DNA of 64,000 bases from Methylobacteriaceae bacterium. Lineage in GTDB: Bacteria; Pseudomonadota; Alphaproteobacteria; Rhizobiales; Beijerinckiaceae. Where the stretch lies: NCBI GenBank assembly GCA_020638135.1, contig JACKJE010000015.1, positions 1-64,000 of the forward strand. The letters are read 5' to 3'. The first letter of the stretch is position 1. Each line of letters starts with the position of its first letter. Shown here piece after piece: positions 40,546-49,203 of the stretch. Under the pieces are notes generated by a model. That model was not told the origin of the DNA and made no database searches. It was given only the letters and a program-made list of their open reading frames with translations. A program made the translations under genes and the position numbers.

Positions 40546-41373
40546 TCAGGCGGCGTGCAGCGGCGGATGGTCGAGATTGAGCGGCGAGAGCGTGAATATC
40601 TCGACGCCGGTCTCCGTAACGCCGACCGTGTGTTCGAACTGCGCTGAAAGCGACCGGTCGCGCGTGACCGCAGTCCAGCCGTCCGACAGGATCTTCACGT
40701 GCGGCCGGCCGAGGTTGATCATCGGCTCGATGGTGAAGAACATGCCGGGCTTGAGCTCGACGCCTTCGCCGCGCCGGCCGTAGTGCAGGATGTTGGGCTC
40801 GTCGTGGAAGAGGCGGCCGAGGCCGTGGCCGCAGAAGTCGCGCACCACGGTGCAGCGCTCGCTCTCGGCATATTGCTGGATCGCGAAGCCGATGTCGCCG
40901 GTATGGGCGCCGGGCTTTGTCGCGGCGATGCCGCGCAACAGGGATTCATAGGTGACGTCGATCAGCCGCTCGGCGCGGCGAGGGATGGCGCCGACGCCGT
41001 ACATGCGGCTGGAATCGCCATGCCAGCCGTCGACGATCAGCGTGACGTCGATATTGACGACGTCGCCCTCACGCAGCGGCTTGTCGTCGGGAATGCCGTG
41101 GCAGACGACGTGGTTGATGGAGGTGCAGATCGACTTGCGATAGCCGCGATAGTCGAGCGGGGCGGGATAGGCGCCGTGATCCATGGCGAACTGGAAGACG
41201 AGATCGTCGAGCCGTGCGGTGGTGACGCCCGGCTTCACCTCGTCCACGAGCATGTCGAGCGCTTCCGCCGTCAGCCGGCCCGCCTTGCGCATGGCCTCGA
41301 AATCCGCCGGCCCGTGCAGCTTGATCTGGCCGGTCTTTCGACCGGCGGCCAGCGAGGCGTCGACAAAGGTCAT
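40546..41373 (-). CDS. map: Methionine aminopeptidase, type I
   Basis: Removes the initiator methionine from nascent proteins. The 275-residue product shows all five metal ligands: Asp in NIDVTLIVDGWHGD (two), His in CGHGLGRLFHDEP, Glu in FFTIEPMIN and Glu in QFEHTVGVTE. The substrate-site histidine is in NHVVCHGIPDD. ATG 41373 is preceded by GGAGACATTTATTG; a TTG at 41376 would add one codon. It is followed closely by radC and is divergent from the FkbM methyltransferase gene. Confidence 0.96.
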   Translation of the reverse strand: MTFVDASLAAGRKTGQIKLHGPADFEAMRKAGRLTAEALDMLVDEVKPGVTTARLDDLVFQFAMDHGAYPAPLDYRGYRKSICTSINHVVCHGIPDDKPLREGDVVNIDVTLIVDGWHGDSSRMYGVGAIPRRAERLIDVTYESLLRGIAATKPGAHTGDIGFAIQQYAESERCTVVRDFCGHGLGRLFHDEPNILHYGRRGEGVELKPGMFFTIEPMINLGRPHVKILSDGWTAVTRDRSLSAQFEHTVGVTETGVEIFTLSPLNLDHPPLHAA

Positions 41374-41461
41374 CAATAAATGTCTCCGGGGCGGATATCC
41401 CCCCTATTTAGGGGAAAGCGCCGCCTGCGCAAAGGCTGCGGCTGGCCGGCGTCAGCCATGC

Positions 41462-42355
41462 ATGGTAGAGCGGCGCGAGACGCAATCCCCGCCCGGCATG
41501 CCGAACAGACAGACCAACGACCTTCAGGCGTTCGGCGCCCATGCGCCACGCGGCGCACTGGCGCGGATCATTCAGGCCGCGCGCCGCGCGCCCGAGGGTT
41601 GGGCCGGCCGCCGTGCAGCCTATTTCTTGCGCGCGCTGGGCGTGAAGGCGCTGCGCGGGCGGCCGGCGGACGTCGAATCCCTCGGCGCGCGGATGCGGCT
41701 CTATCCCGCGGACAATGTCAGCGAAAAGCGGATGCTGTTTACGCCGCAATATTTCGATTGCCAGGAACTCGGCTATCTGGCGCAGCGCATCACGCCGGAT
41801 TTCGTGTTTGTCGACGTTGGCGCCAATGTCGGCGGTTACAGCCTGTTCGTGGCGGCCCGCGCCGGCGCGGCAGCGCGTATTCTTGCGATCGAACCGCAGC
41901 CGGAAATCCACGAGCGCCTCGTCTACAACGTGCGCCAGAACGATTTCGCCACGGTCAAGACGCTGGAATGCGCGGCGGCCGATTGTGACGGCGAAGTGAC
42001 CATGTTCCTCGACAGCCGCAATCGCGGCGACAGTTCGATCCGCATCGTGCCGAATTTCGACGGCGGGCGGCTGACGGTGCGCGCCCGCCGGCTGGCCGAT
42101 ATTCTCGCCGGCGAAGGGCTTGACCGGATCGATGCGATGAAGCTCGATTGCGAGGGGGCGGAGGATCTGATCCTCGAACCCTTCCTGCGCGCGGCGCCCC
42201 GGCGGCTGTGGCCCAGGACGATGATCGTCGAACACATGCCGGAGCGCTGGAGCATCGATCTGCCGGCCTTCATCGAGGCGCAGGGCTATCGCGCGATGCT
42301 GCGGACGAAACACAATCTGGTGTACGAACGCCAGGGGATGGAAACAAGCGGATGA
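41462..42355 (+). CDS. FkbM-family SAM-dependent methyltransferase
   Basis: A protein of 297 residues from ATG 41462, or 285 from ATG 41498; neither has a strong ribosome-binding site. The SAM-binding motif is FVDVGANVGGYSLFVAARAG, with ILAIEPQPEIHERL next and the family motif MKLDCEGAEDLIL near residue 230. FkbM enzymes methylate hydroxyl groups of sugars, polyketides or lipids; the acceptor is unknown. The gene overlaps the CinA-like gene by 4 bases, although no functional link is apparent. Confidence 0.85.
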   Translation: MVERRETQSPPGMPNRQTNDLQAFGAHAPRGALARIIQAARRAPEGWAGRRAAYFLRALGVKALRGRPADVESLGARMRLYPADNVSEKRMLFTPQYFDCQELGYLAQRITPDFVFVDVGANVGGYSLFVAARAGAAARILAIEPQPEIHERLVYNVRQNDFATVKTLECAAADCDGEVTMFLDSRNRGDSSIRIVPNFDGGRLTVRARRLADILAGEGLDRIDAMKLDCEGAEDLILEPFLRAAPRRLWPRTMIVEHMPERWSIDLPAFIEAQGYRAMLRTKHNLVYERQGMETSG

Positions 42356-43104
42356 GCGAAAAGACCGAGATCACAGCGGCCGTTCTCGTCATCGGCGACG
42401 AGATCCTGTCGGGGCGCACCAAGGACAAGAATATCGGCTACATCGCCGACTATCTCATGCAGATCGGCATCGATCTCAGCGAAGTGCGCATCGTGCCCGA
42501 CGTCGAGCAGGAGATCGTCGACGCCCTGAATGCGCTGCGCGTCCGCTACACCTACGTGTTTACCACCGGCGGCATCGGTCCGACGCATGACGACATCACC
42601 GCCGACAGCGTCGCCAGGGCTTTCGGCGTCGGCATTTCCGAACATCCGCGCGCCATCGAACTGCTTCTGACGCGCATCAAGCCGGAAGACCTCAACGAAG
42701 CGCGCCGACGCATGGCGCGCATTCCGCATGGCGCCGAACTCGTCGAGAACCGCGTGTCGACGGCGCCGGGCTTCATGATCGGCAATGTCGTGGTCATGGC
42801 CGGCGTGCCCTCGATCATGCAGGCCATGCTCGACAATGTCACGCCGCGCCTGAAGACCGGCGTGAAGATGCTGATGGAGACCGTGCAGGCCGACAGCGTG
42901 CCGGAAGGCGCCTATGCGGCCGGCCTCGGCGCGATCGCGGAGAAATATCCGGATTGTTCGATCGGCTCCTATCCGTCGTTCACGACGGGCAAGTTCATGA
43001 ACCAGATCGTCGTGCGTTCGAAGAATGCGGACTCGCTCGCCGCCGCGCTGACGGAGGTGCGCGCGATGATCGAGAGGCTGATCGCCGAACGCGCGAAAGC
43101 GTAA
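42352..43104 (+). CDS. CinA-like molybdopterin-binding-domain protein
   Basis: A 250-residue protein with the MoCF-biosynthesis/CinA N-terminal domain only: AVLVIGDEILSGRTKDKN, FTTGGIGPTHDDITADSVARAFG and MAGVPSIMQAML. The C-terminal NMN amidase domain of full CinA is absent, as in many alphaproteobacteria. Relatives act as ADP-ribose pyrophosphatases. The last ~80 residues (SFTTGKFMNQIVVRS) form the family-specific tail. Start ATG 42352 (ATGA overlap); the phosphoribosyltransferase gene follows 11 bases after its stop. Confidence 0.88.
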   Translation: MSEKTEITAAVLVIGDEILSGRTKDKNIGYIADYLMQIGIDLSEVRIVPDVEQEIVDALNALRVRYTYVFTTGGIGPTHDDITADSVARAFGVGISEHPRAIELLLTRIKPEDLNEARRRMARIPHGAELVENRVSTAPGFMIGNVVVMAGVPSIMQAMLDNVTPRLKTGVKMLMETVQADSVPEGAYAAGLGAIAEKYPDCSIGSYPSFTTGKFMNQIVVRSKNADSLAAALTEVRAMIERLIAERAKA

Positions 43105-43115
43105 GGGCAGGCGCC

Positions 43116-43619
43116 ATGTCGTCCGACAAGATGTTCCCGGTCTCGTGGGACCAGTTCCATCGCGACGCGCGCGCGCTGGCCTGGCGGCTGTCGGGCATGG
43201 AGTTTTCCGCCATGGTGGCGGTGACGCGCGGCGGCCTGGTTCCGGCCGCCATCATCGCGCGCGAACTCGGCCTGCGCGTGATCGAGACGCTGGCCGTTTC
43301 GAGCTACAGCGGCGGGGAGGGGGTTGCGCCGGAGCAGGCGCAGGGGAGCTTGCGCATTCTGAAGCCGGTCTCCGCCGACCTGCTGGCGACAAAGGGGGTG
43401 GGCGTGCTCGTCGTCGACGATCTCGTCGACACCGGCGCCACGGCGCGCCTCGTGCGCGACCTGCTGCCGAAGGCGCATCTGGCGACCGTCTACGCCAAGC
43501 CCGCCGGCCGGCCGCTGGTCGACACGTTCATCACCGAGGTTTCGCAGGACACCTGGATCAACTTTCCCTGGGACCTGCACCTGTCGTTTGCGCCGCCGAT
43601 CGCAAAGGGCGGCGGATAG
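43116..43619 (+). CDS. gpt: Xanthine phosphoribosyltransferase
   Basis: Salvages xanthine (and guanine) to the nucleotide using PRPP. The 167-residue product shows WDQFHRDARALAWRL at the N-terminus, AVTRGGLVPAAIIARELG, and the PRPP-binding loop VLVVDDLVDTGATARLVRDLL. The ending WINFPWDL is characteristic of Gpt-type enzymes. It is the last gene of a short run with the FkbM and CinA-like genes and precedes tRNA-Leu by 35 bases. Confidence 0.92.
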   Translation: MSSDKMFPVSWDQFHRDARALAWRLSGMEFSAMVAVTRGGLVPAAIIARELGLRVIETLAVSSYSGGEGVAPEQAQGSLRILKPVSADLLATKGVGVLVVDDLVDTGATARLVRDLLPKAHLATVYAKPAGRPLVDTFITEVSQDTWINFPWDLHLSFAPPIAKGGG

Positions 43620-43654
43620 CGCGGGGCGTTGACTCCCGCTACAAGCGAACCAGC

Positions 43655-43740
43655 GCGGACGTGGCGAAACTGGTAGACGCAAGGGACTTAAAATCCCTCG
43701 GGCACCCCCCGTGCGGGTTCGATCCCCGCCGTCCGCACCA
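43655..43740 (+). tRNA. tRNA-Leu (anticodon TAA)
   Basis: An 86-base class II tRNA including an encoded CCA. The acceptor stem is GCGGACG / CGTCCGC. The anticodon arm is AGGGA-CTTAAAA-TCCCT with anticodon TAA, which decodes TTA and TTG. The variable arm (CGGGCACCCCCCGTG) is long, as expected for leucine, and the T-loop is GGTTCGATCC. Confidence 0.95.
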
Positions 43741-43760
43741 TTCTGGCGCGATGGTCCGGC

Positions 43761-44195
43761 CTATTCGTCGAGTTCGGCGATCGCCAGCGTGTCGGGAAAT
43801 TCGGAATATTCGCAGATCAACCCGTCGCGCAGCCGCAGCAAGTTGCAGATCGCGACGTCCGCGACCTTGCCGTTGCCGCGGTGGCGCAGGCGCGTCGTCC
43901 GTTTGAGCGACGCGCGGTCGCCCTCGACGGTCAGGAAATCGATCGTCGACCCCAGGCTCTCGTAGGTCACGTAGAGCGCCTGCAGCATTTCGGCGCAGGC
44001 CTCGCGACCTTCGCGGCGTTGCGCCAGCAGATGATATCGCCACGTGCCGCCGGCATAGACCACGTCGGGCGTGAAATAGGCCGCGACGCCCGCCACGTCG
44101 CCCTTCGAGCACAGTTCGAGCACGGTGGCGAAACGCTGCTCGAGCAGGGCGCGGTCGAGTTCGGCGATTTGCTGGGAGACCGACGATGTCTGCAT
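43761..44195 (-). CDS. NTF2/SnoaL-like protein, first of three tandem paralogues
   Basis: A 144-residue single-domain protein of the NTF2-like fold: LEQRFATVLELCSKGDVAGVAAYFTPDVVYAGG, LKRTTRLRHRGNGKVADVAICNLLRLRDGLICEYSEFPDTLAIAEL. The family includes isomerases, hydratases and ligand-binding proteins. No catalytic dyad can be assigned. Its closest relatives are visibly its two neighbours, which share the PDT...A..L ending. Transcription runs from the third copy towards this one, so it is probably last in the operon. Confidence 0.75.
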   Translation of the reverse strand: MQTSSVSQQIAELDRALLEQRFATVLELCSKGDVAGVAAYFTPDVVYAGGTWRYHLLAQRREGREACAEMLQALYVTYESLGSTIDFLTVEGDRASLKRTTRLRHRGNGKVADVAICNLLRLRDGLICEYSEFPDTLAIAELDE

Positions 44196-44203
44196 CGTCG
44201 CCT

Positions 44204-44644
44204 TCAGCCGTCCGTAGCGTCGAGCCGGGCGAAGGCTTCCGTGTCCGGATATTCCGCGAATTCGGCGATCAGGCCGTCACGAAACCGCACGAAGTTCCAC
44301 ATGTCGACCTCGACGGCGCGGCCGGTGCCGCGATTGCGGATGCGGGTCGTGCGATGGAGCGCGACCTGGTCGCCATCGATCAGGAGCTTGTTGAGGCGCG
44401 AGCCAAGGTTTTCATAATAGACGTTCACATCCCGCACGAGATTGGCGCAGGCTTCAATGCCCTTGTACTCGGCGTGGAAGGGGTGCGCGCGGCCGATGCC
44501 GGTCTTGAAGACGATGTCGGGCGCGGCATAGGCAACGAGGCCATCCACATCGCCCGCTGCGCGCAATTCGATCAGGCGGCGTATGCAGGCTTCGATGCTC
44601 TGCCGCTGATCCTGCGCTTCTATGACCGAGGGCGCCTCCGCCAC
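44204..44644 (-). CDS. NTF2/SnoaL-like protein, second of three tandem paralogues
   Basis: A 146-residue NTF2-like protein: CIRRLIELRAAGDVDGLVAYAAPDIVFKTG, HRTTRIRNRGTGRAVEVDMWNFVRFRDGLIAEFAEYPDTEAFARL. It shares the framework of both neighbours. GTG 44644 is chosen as start because GAGGGGAGATGAC lies directly upstream; ATG 44671 would add nine residues. The gap to the first paralogue is only 8 bases. Function unknown; small-molecule binding or turnover is the general family role. Confidence 0.72.
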   Translation of the reverse strand: MAEAPSVIEAQDQRQSIEACIRRLIELRAAGDVDGLVAYAAPDIVFKTGIGRAHPFHAEYKGIEACANLVRDVNVYYENLGSRLNKLLIDGDQVALHRTTRIRNRGTGRAVEVDMWNFVRFRDGLIAEFAEYPDTEAFARLDATDG

Positions 44645-44804
44645 GTCATCTCCCCTCTCGAAATTCGGCATGCCGGCGCCAAATCTCAATTGCCGATGGT
44701 AGCCCGCATCTTCAGGTGTCGCGAGGCGCGGGGACGATCCGTTCATGCGAAACACTTTCAAATGATATGTGTCAAATGCGCCCTCTGGCTGCTCGTCGCG
44801 ATGG

Positions 44805-45242
44805 TCAATCGCCCAGCAGACGCATGATTGCGAGAGTATCTGGATATTCGACGATCTCGACGATCTCGCCGCCCCGAAAGCGCGTATAGCTGCAGATGAT
44901 GACTTCCTCGATCCGGCCACAGCCGCGCTCGCGGAATTTCATCCTCCGGCAGGCTGCGGCCTGCTCGCCCTCGACGATCAGGTAGAGTACTTCCGTCTCG
45001 ACATGCTGCACCATGGCATTGAGCTGATGCGCCCATTCAAGGCACGCGTCGCGGCCGTCGCGGCGGACGTCGACAGGTTTTTCGAACCAGGTCTTGCCTG
45101 AATAAACGCAGTCATGCGCGAGAAGGGCAGCGAGGCTCGCGACCTCGCCGCGGCTGCGCAGATCCCACAAGGCGCGAAGGCGCTGCTTGATGAGGTCGCG
45201 ATCGAGCGAGGCAAGCTGATGGTTTGCGTCAGAAGTAAGCAC
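44805..45242 (-). CDS. NTF2/SnoaL-like protein, third of three tandem paralogues
   Basis: A 145-residue NTF2-like protein from GTG 45242 (VLTSDANHQLASLDRDLIKQR). ATG 45287 is an alternative start that adds 15 residues. LRALWDLRSRGEVASLAALLAHDCVYSGKTWF and FRGGEIVEIVEYPDTLAIMRL align with the other two copies. It is the most upstream of the three and so may be first in the operon; a gap of about 160 bases separates it from the second copy. Confidence 0.72.
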   Translation of the reverse strand: MLTSDANHQLASLDRDLIKQRLRALWDLRSRGEVASLAALLAHDCVYSGKTWFEKPVDVRRDGRDACLEWAHQLNAMVQHVETEVLYLIVEGEQAAACRRMKFRERGCGRIEEVIICSYTRFRGGEIVEIVEYPDTLAIMRLLGD

Positions 45243-45350
45243 GGGTGACCGGCAGTCCTTGCTTGCGCATGAGCGAAACCGCACCATTCAGGCTTGCTCG
45301 CGCGATGTCAAACGAAGCGGTGAACTTTTTGTCTCCAGCCGCGTTTCAGC

Positions 45351-46532
45351 TTATTCGCGGTAAATCCAGTCGCTCGCCTTCGCCATGCCCTCGCGACCGA
45401 TCGCGCGCATCGTCCGGTCGCGCACGAAGGCCGCAGGCCCCGACAGATGATAGACGATCCCCTGCAGGCGCGATGCGCGCTGGACCCGGTTGGCGCGGGC
45501 GACGCGGGCGCGGCTGTAGGCGTCGAGCGCGGCCGCTTCGTCGCGCGGGTGAGCGGAAAAGGCCAGGCCGAGCGCGTCGGCGTCCTCGATCGCCTGCGCA
45601 GCGCCCTGCGCGAGGAAGGGGGCCATGGCGTGGGCGGCGTCGCCGAGAATCGCCACGCGCCCGCGCGTCCAGGTCTGGATCGCCTTGCGTTCGTAGAGCG
45701 GCCAGCGCCGCCACTCCGGCGCGGCTGCGATCACGGCGCGGATATCGTCGCTCCAGCCCTGGAACCGCGAGGCGAGAAAGCCGGCGTTGCCGTGCGAGGC
45801 CCAGAAATCAGGCGTGTCGAGGTCGGTCCACTCGTCTTCGACGACCGCCACCAGATTGACCACGCTCGCCTGGCGCAGAGGGTAGTGGACGAGGTGAGCG
45901 CCGGCGCCGAGCCACAGGTTCGAGCGCGGCGCAAGCATGGCCGCGGGCGCGCTCGCGGCCGGCAGGAGCGCGCGCCAGGAGGTGCGGCCGGAATAGCGGG
46001 GGGCGTCCGGCGTCGTCAGCGCCAGCCCCTCGCGCACGCGCGAGCGCAGGCCGTCTGCGCCAACCAGCGCCGCGCCCTTCAGGTCAGGCCGCCCTTCGAT
46101 GTGGACGAGCACGCCGTCCCCATCCGCGTGCCAGCCCTCCAGGCTGCAGCCCAGGCGGATTTCGATCGACGGCGAGGCGGCGGCAGTTTCGGTCAGCGCG
46201 GTCAACAGGTCGGCGCGATGGGCGACGAGGTAGGCCGAGCCCCAGCGCTGTTCGGATTCGCCGACCGGCACGGTCGCGATGACCGCGCCGTCGCGCGCGG
46301 CGCGCAGGTCGACGGCTTCCGGCGCGGTCGCCAGCTCCCTCAGCCGGTCGAGCGCGCCCCATTTGGCAAGACGTCGCGTGGCGTTGGCGGCGAGCTGCAG
46401 GCCCGCGCCGAATTCGGCGAGGGCGGGCGCGCGCTCGAGGACCACGACATAGCGCCCGGCGGCGGCCAGCGCGAGCGCCGCCGACAATCCGCCGACGCCC
46501 GCGCCGGCGACGATGACGGGATTGTCGGCCAT
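45351..46532 (-). CDS. FAD-dependent monooxygenase (salicylate/3-hydroxybenzoate hydroxylase-like)
   Basis: A 393-residue group A flavin monooxygenase with the FAD fold VIVAGAGVGGLSAALALAAAGR, the second motif ALVGADGLRSRVRE and the third RVAILGDAAHAMAPFLAQGAAQAIEDA. The family hydroxylates aromatic rings with NAD(P)H and oxygen; the substrate cannot be read from sequence. The zf-CHCC gene lies 13 bases upstream on the same strand. Arg-rich C-terminal region intact. Confidence 0.88.
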   Translation of the reverse strand: MADNPVIVAGAGVGGLSAALALAAAGRYVVVLERAPALAEFGAGLQLAANATRRLAKWGALDRLRELATAPEAVDLRAARDGAVIATVPVGESEQRWGSAYLVAHRADLLTALTETAAASPSIEIRLGCSLEGWHADGDGVLVHIEGRPDLKGAALVGADGLRSRVREGLALTTPDAPRYSGRTSWRALLPAASAPAAMLAPRSNLWLGAGAHLVHYPLRQASVVNLVAVVEDEWTDLDTPDFWASHGNAGFLASRFQGWSDDIRAVIAAAPEWRRWPLYERKAIQTWTRGRVAILGDAAHAMAPFLAQGAAQAIEDADALGLAFSAHPRDEAAALDAYSRARVARANRVQRASRLQGIVYHLSGPAAFVRDRTMRAIGREGMAKASDWIYRE

Positions 46533-46545
46533 GGCGGAAGCTCTC

Positions 46546-46782
46546 TCAGGCGCCGCGGAATTCGCACTCGGCCGGGTCGGAATGGCCCTTCAAGGCGGCG
46601 TCGTAGACATACAGGGTCGAGCAATAGGGGCAGACCGTCTCGGCCCCGTCGCCCATATCGATGAAAATGTGCGGATGATCGAAGGGGGGCAGGGCGCCGA
46701 TGCACATGAACTTGTGCGCGCCGATTTTCACGCGGGGCAGCCCGGGCTGATTGTGGAAGTGCGGCGTGGCGTGGTCGGCCAT
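46546..46782 (-). CDS. Zinc-finger protein of the zf-CHCC family (NDUFS6-like)
   Basis: A 78-residue protein with the zinc ligands in order Cys-His-Cys-Cys: KFMCIGA, FDHPHIFIDMG and ETVCPYCSTLYVYD. It is homologous to the mitochondrial complex I subunit NDUFS6, and alphaproteobacterial members are the bacterial counterparts. The start MADHATPHFHNQPG (46782) fits the family. It overlaps nothing and lies next to the FAD monooxygenase gene on the same strand. Confidence 0.9.
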   Translation of the reverse strand: MADHATPHFHNQPGLPRVKIGAHKFMCIGALPPFDHPHIFIDMGDGAETVCPYCSTLYVYDAALKGHSDPAECEFRGA

Positions 46783-46920
46783 GTTCGGTTTCCTCTGGCG
46801 CCTTCGGCGGGTCGCGGGCGGCGCCCGCCGCCACCACGGGACGGAGCGCTGCGCGCCTTGATATTGCATCGCGGCGATCCGTGCTAGACCCGAGTGCGCA
46901 ACGCCAGAGCGCTCTTCCCC

Positions 46921-47688
46921 ATGCATTTCTTCCAGACCGGGCCCGTCCGCCTCGCCTATATCGACGAAAGTCCGACCGCGACAGATCGCCACGAGCCGAT
47001 CCTGCTGGTGCACGGCTTCGCCTCCAGCCACGCCGTCAACTGGGTTTTTCCGCTGTGGGCGAAGGCCCTGACGGGCGACGGGCGGCGAACGGTCGCGCTC
47101 GACAATCGCGGCCATGGGCGCTCGACCAAGCTCTATACGCCGGCCGCTTACGATACGCGGATCATGGCGGAGGACTGCCTGCATCTGCTCGATCACCTGA
47201 AAATCGAACGGGCCGACGTCATGGGCTATTCGATGGGCGCGCGGATTTCCTCCTATCTGGCGCTCAACCACCCTGATCGCGTCCGTTCGCTTGTCATTGG
47301 CGGGCTCGGCTATCACCTGGTCGACGGCGTCGGCCTGCCGGTCGGCATCGCCGACGCGATGGAGACCGAGCGGCCGGACCTGCTGACGGACCCGCAGCAA
47401 AAAACCTTCCGCGCCTTCGCCGAGGCGACCAAGAGCGACCGCAAGGCGCTCGCCGCCTGCATCCGCGGCTCACGCCAGGTGCTGACGCTGGCCGAGGCCG
47501 GACGCATCAAGACGCCGACGCTGATCTGCGTCGGCACGAAGGACGATGTGGCGGGCGACGCGCACAAGCTCGCGGCCGTCATGGGCAATGCACGGGCCGT
47601 CGACATTCCCGGCCGCGATCATAACAGGGCGGTCGGCGACAAGGTTTATCGCGAGGCGGTGCTGGAATTCTTGGCGGAGCGGGGGTGA
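46921..47688 (+). CDS. Alpha/beta hydrolase
   Basis: A 255-residue hydrolase: oxyanion segment LLVHGFASSHAVNW, LDNRGHGRSTKLY, nucleophile Ser in GYSMGARISSYLAL, acid Asp in CVGTKDDVAG and histidine in GRDHNRAVG. ATG 46921 (MHFFQTGPVRLAY) is preferred over an upstream GTG at 46894. It resembles esterases often placed beside the zf-CHCC gene in rhizobia. The substrate is unknown. It is divergent from the zf-CHCC gene and convergent with the MAPEG gene. Confidence 0.88.
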   Translation: MHFFQTGPVRLAYIDESPTATDRHEPILLVHGFASSHAVNWVFPLWAKALTGDGRRTVALDNRGHGRSTKLYTPAAYDTRIMAEDCLHLLDHLKIERADVMGYSMGARISSYLALNHPDRVRSLVIGGLGYHLVDGVGLPVGIADAMETERPDLLTDPQQKTFRAFAEATKSDRKALAACIRGSRQVLTLAEAGRIKTPTLICVGTKDDVAGDAHKLAAVMGNARAVDIPGRDHNRAVGDKVYREAVLEFLAERG

Positions 47689-47705
47689 TGGCCCCGACGG
47701 GGCCA
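47689..47705. terminator. Possible bidirectional hairpin between convergent genes
   Basis: TGGCCCC, GAC and GGGGCCA form a perfect 7-bp stem directly after the hydrolase stop, between two convergent genes. There is no T tract on either side, so termination is uncertain. Confidence 0.35.
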
Positions 47706-47725
47706 ACTCCCTGCGCCTGAGCGCG

Positions 47726-48106
47726 TCATATTTGCGGCAGCGCCATCATCACGAGGCCGCCATTGGCCGCCAGCCAAATCAACGAACGCAGAACCGGGAC
47801 GCCGCTCATGTAGGCCGGCACATAGGCGAGGCGCGCAAGAAGGAAGATCAGGGCGCCATTGGTCGGCTGCCCCGCGTCATTTCCCTTGGCGATCGCCAAC
47901 AGGGCGAGGCCGAGAAAGAACGGGAGAGCCTCCAGCATATTGTTCTTTGCCCGATCCAGTCGGCCTGCGAGGACAGAGGCTTCGGGCGGACTGTCGCGAT
48001 TGCCCATGATGGCCCAGAGATCGAAACGAAAGCGCGACGTCTCCTGGAGGAAAATCTGAACGGCATAAAGCGCCAGTACAAGGAGGATGATCGTCGCCAG
48101 GTTCAT
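47726..48106 (-). CDS. MAPEG-family membrane protein
   Basis: A 126-residue integral membrane protein with about four helices: LATIILLVLALYAVQIFL, NNMLEALPFFLGLALLAIA, ALIFLLARLAYVPAYM and LRSLIWLAANGGLVMMAL. The segments RAKNNMLEALPFF and LARLAYVPAYMSGV are the conserved MAPEG (eicosanoid and glutathione metabolism) motifs. The bacterial role is mostly unknown. Start ATG 48106, with a GC-poor upstream region. Confidence 0.85.
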   Translation of the reverse strand: MNLATIILLVLALYAVQIFLQETSRFRFDLWAIMGNRDSPPEASVLAGRLDRAKNNMLEALPFFLGLALLAIAKGNDAGQPTNGALIFLLARLAYVPAYMSGVPVLRSLIWLAANGGLVMMALPQI

Positions 48107-48252
48107 CAGATTGAACTCCTTGTGTCCGTCACAATCATTCAAAGGGCGGGCAATCGGCAAAGCCGAAATCCGCCCAGCGCGTGTTCGACACCAGCGCCGC
48201 GGCCGGCGCCGGGCAGAACGCGGGGATGTCGCGCGGTCCTTCGGTCCGGAGA

Positions 48253-48906
48253 TCAGACGGCTTCGGCGACGACGACCTCCGAGGGAATCAACGCGCTGAC
48301 CACGACCTTTCGTCGCAACACGCGCCATTGCGCCGGCGACAGGAAATCGATCAGCTTCACCGGGCGGCAGCCGCCGACTGCATAGGGGGCGATCCGGTAC
48401 GCCAGCGACCAAGCTGAACTCGCGCCCCTGGACAGGAGCGTTTCGCCCTCGGTCAGGCCCGCCGCGCACAGCCGCCCTTGCGGGCGCAGAACGGAATGGG
48501 CCCCCGCCAGCGCCGCGCGCGTTTGAGCTTGGCCGAGCAGGTCGAAGACATAGGTGAAGATCACGCGATCGAAGGGCCCTCCCAGATCACTGAAGTCGAA
48601 TTCGCCGGCTGTATGACGGATCGTCGCGCGGTCTTTCCAGGGGGAGAGGCGGTCGCGCGCCAGCTCGACCATCGTCGAACTGACGTCTATCCCCGTATAT
48701 CGCGCATCGGGAGCGAGGATGTTCTCAAGCAAGCGAGCGGCGAATTTTCCCGTTCCGCAGCCGACTTCCAGGATTGAATGCGCCCGATCGAAATCGCTTG
48801 CGCCGATCAGGTCGGCAAGGGCCGCGTCCTCATAGAAGCCCTGGTGGTCCTGCTTGGCGCCGAAGCGATCGTAAAACCGCACGATCCGTTCTTGGTCAGG
48901 ATTCAT
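48253..48906 (-). CDS. SAM-dependent methyltransferase
   Basis: A 217-residue class I methyltransferase with motif I HSILEVGCGTGKFAARLLENI, motif II YTGIDVSSTMVELARDRL and a downstream FDRVIFTYVFDLLG. ATG 48906 follows GGAGGGTCG; a longer frame from 48957 is less likely. The substrate is unknown; the ending (SAWSLAYRIAPYAVGGCRPVKLIDFL) suggests a small-molecule or lipid acceptor. Not in an operon with the MAPEG gene, from which a gap of about 150 bases separates it. Confidence 0.82.
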   Translation of the reverse strand: MNPDQERIVRFYDRFGAKQDHQGFYEDAALADLIGASDFDRAHSILEVGCGTGKFAARLLENILAPDARYTGIDVSSTMVELARDRLSPWKDRATIRHTAGEFDFSDLGGPFDRVIFTYVFDLLGQAQTRAALAGAHSVLRPQGRLCAAGLTEGETLLSRGASSAWSLAYRIAPYAVGGCRPVKLIDFLSPAQWRVLRRKVVVSALIPSEVVVAEAV

Positions 48907-49203
48907 GCCACGACCCTCCATGAACGATCTCAGTTCGATGAGCCCAGCACCAAACACAGGATCGCTCGCACCGCATCCGCGATGGTCAGGCTTGCCTGCC
49001 GCGCGGCTGACCAGCTTCGCTCATGAACATAGGGCGCGCGCCGCGCCATTTCTCCAGAACGAACGCTGTTGATACGTGTCGCCATGGCGTCGCCATTCCC
49101 GGCGCTTTCGGCGCTATCGCGCCTGAGCTATCAAGGACGGCAATCCGCCGTCCGGCACGTCGCGAATGACCGCTGGCGCGGCGCAACCCACGGGGATCGC
49201 GGC
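48907..49203. other. Intergenic region without a supported gene
   Basis: Almost 300 bases between the methyltransferase start and the DUF1217 stop. Short frames exist on both strands but look like chance GC-rich translation. The methyltransferase promoter should lie in the first half. No repeat or clear hairpin was found. Confidence 0.4.
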
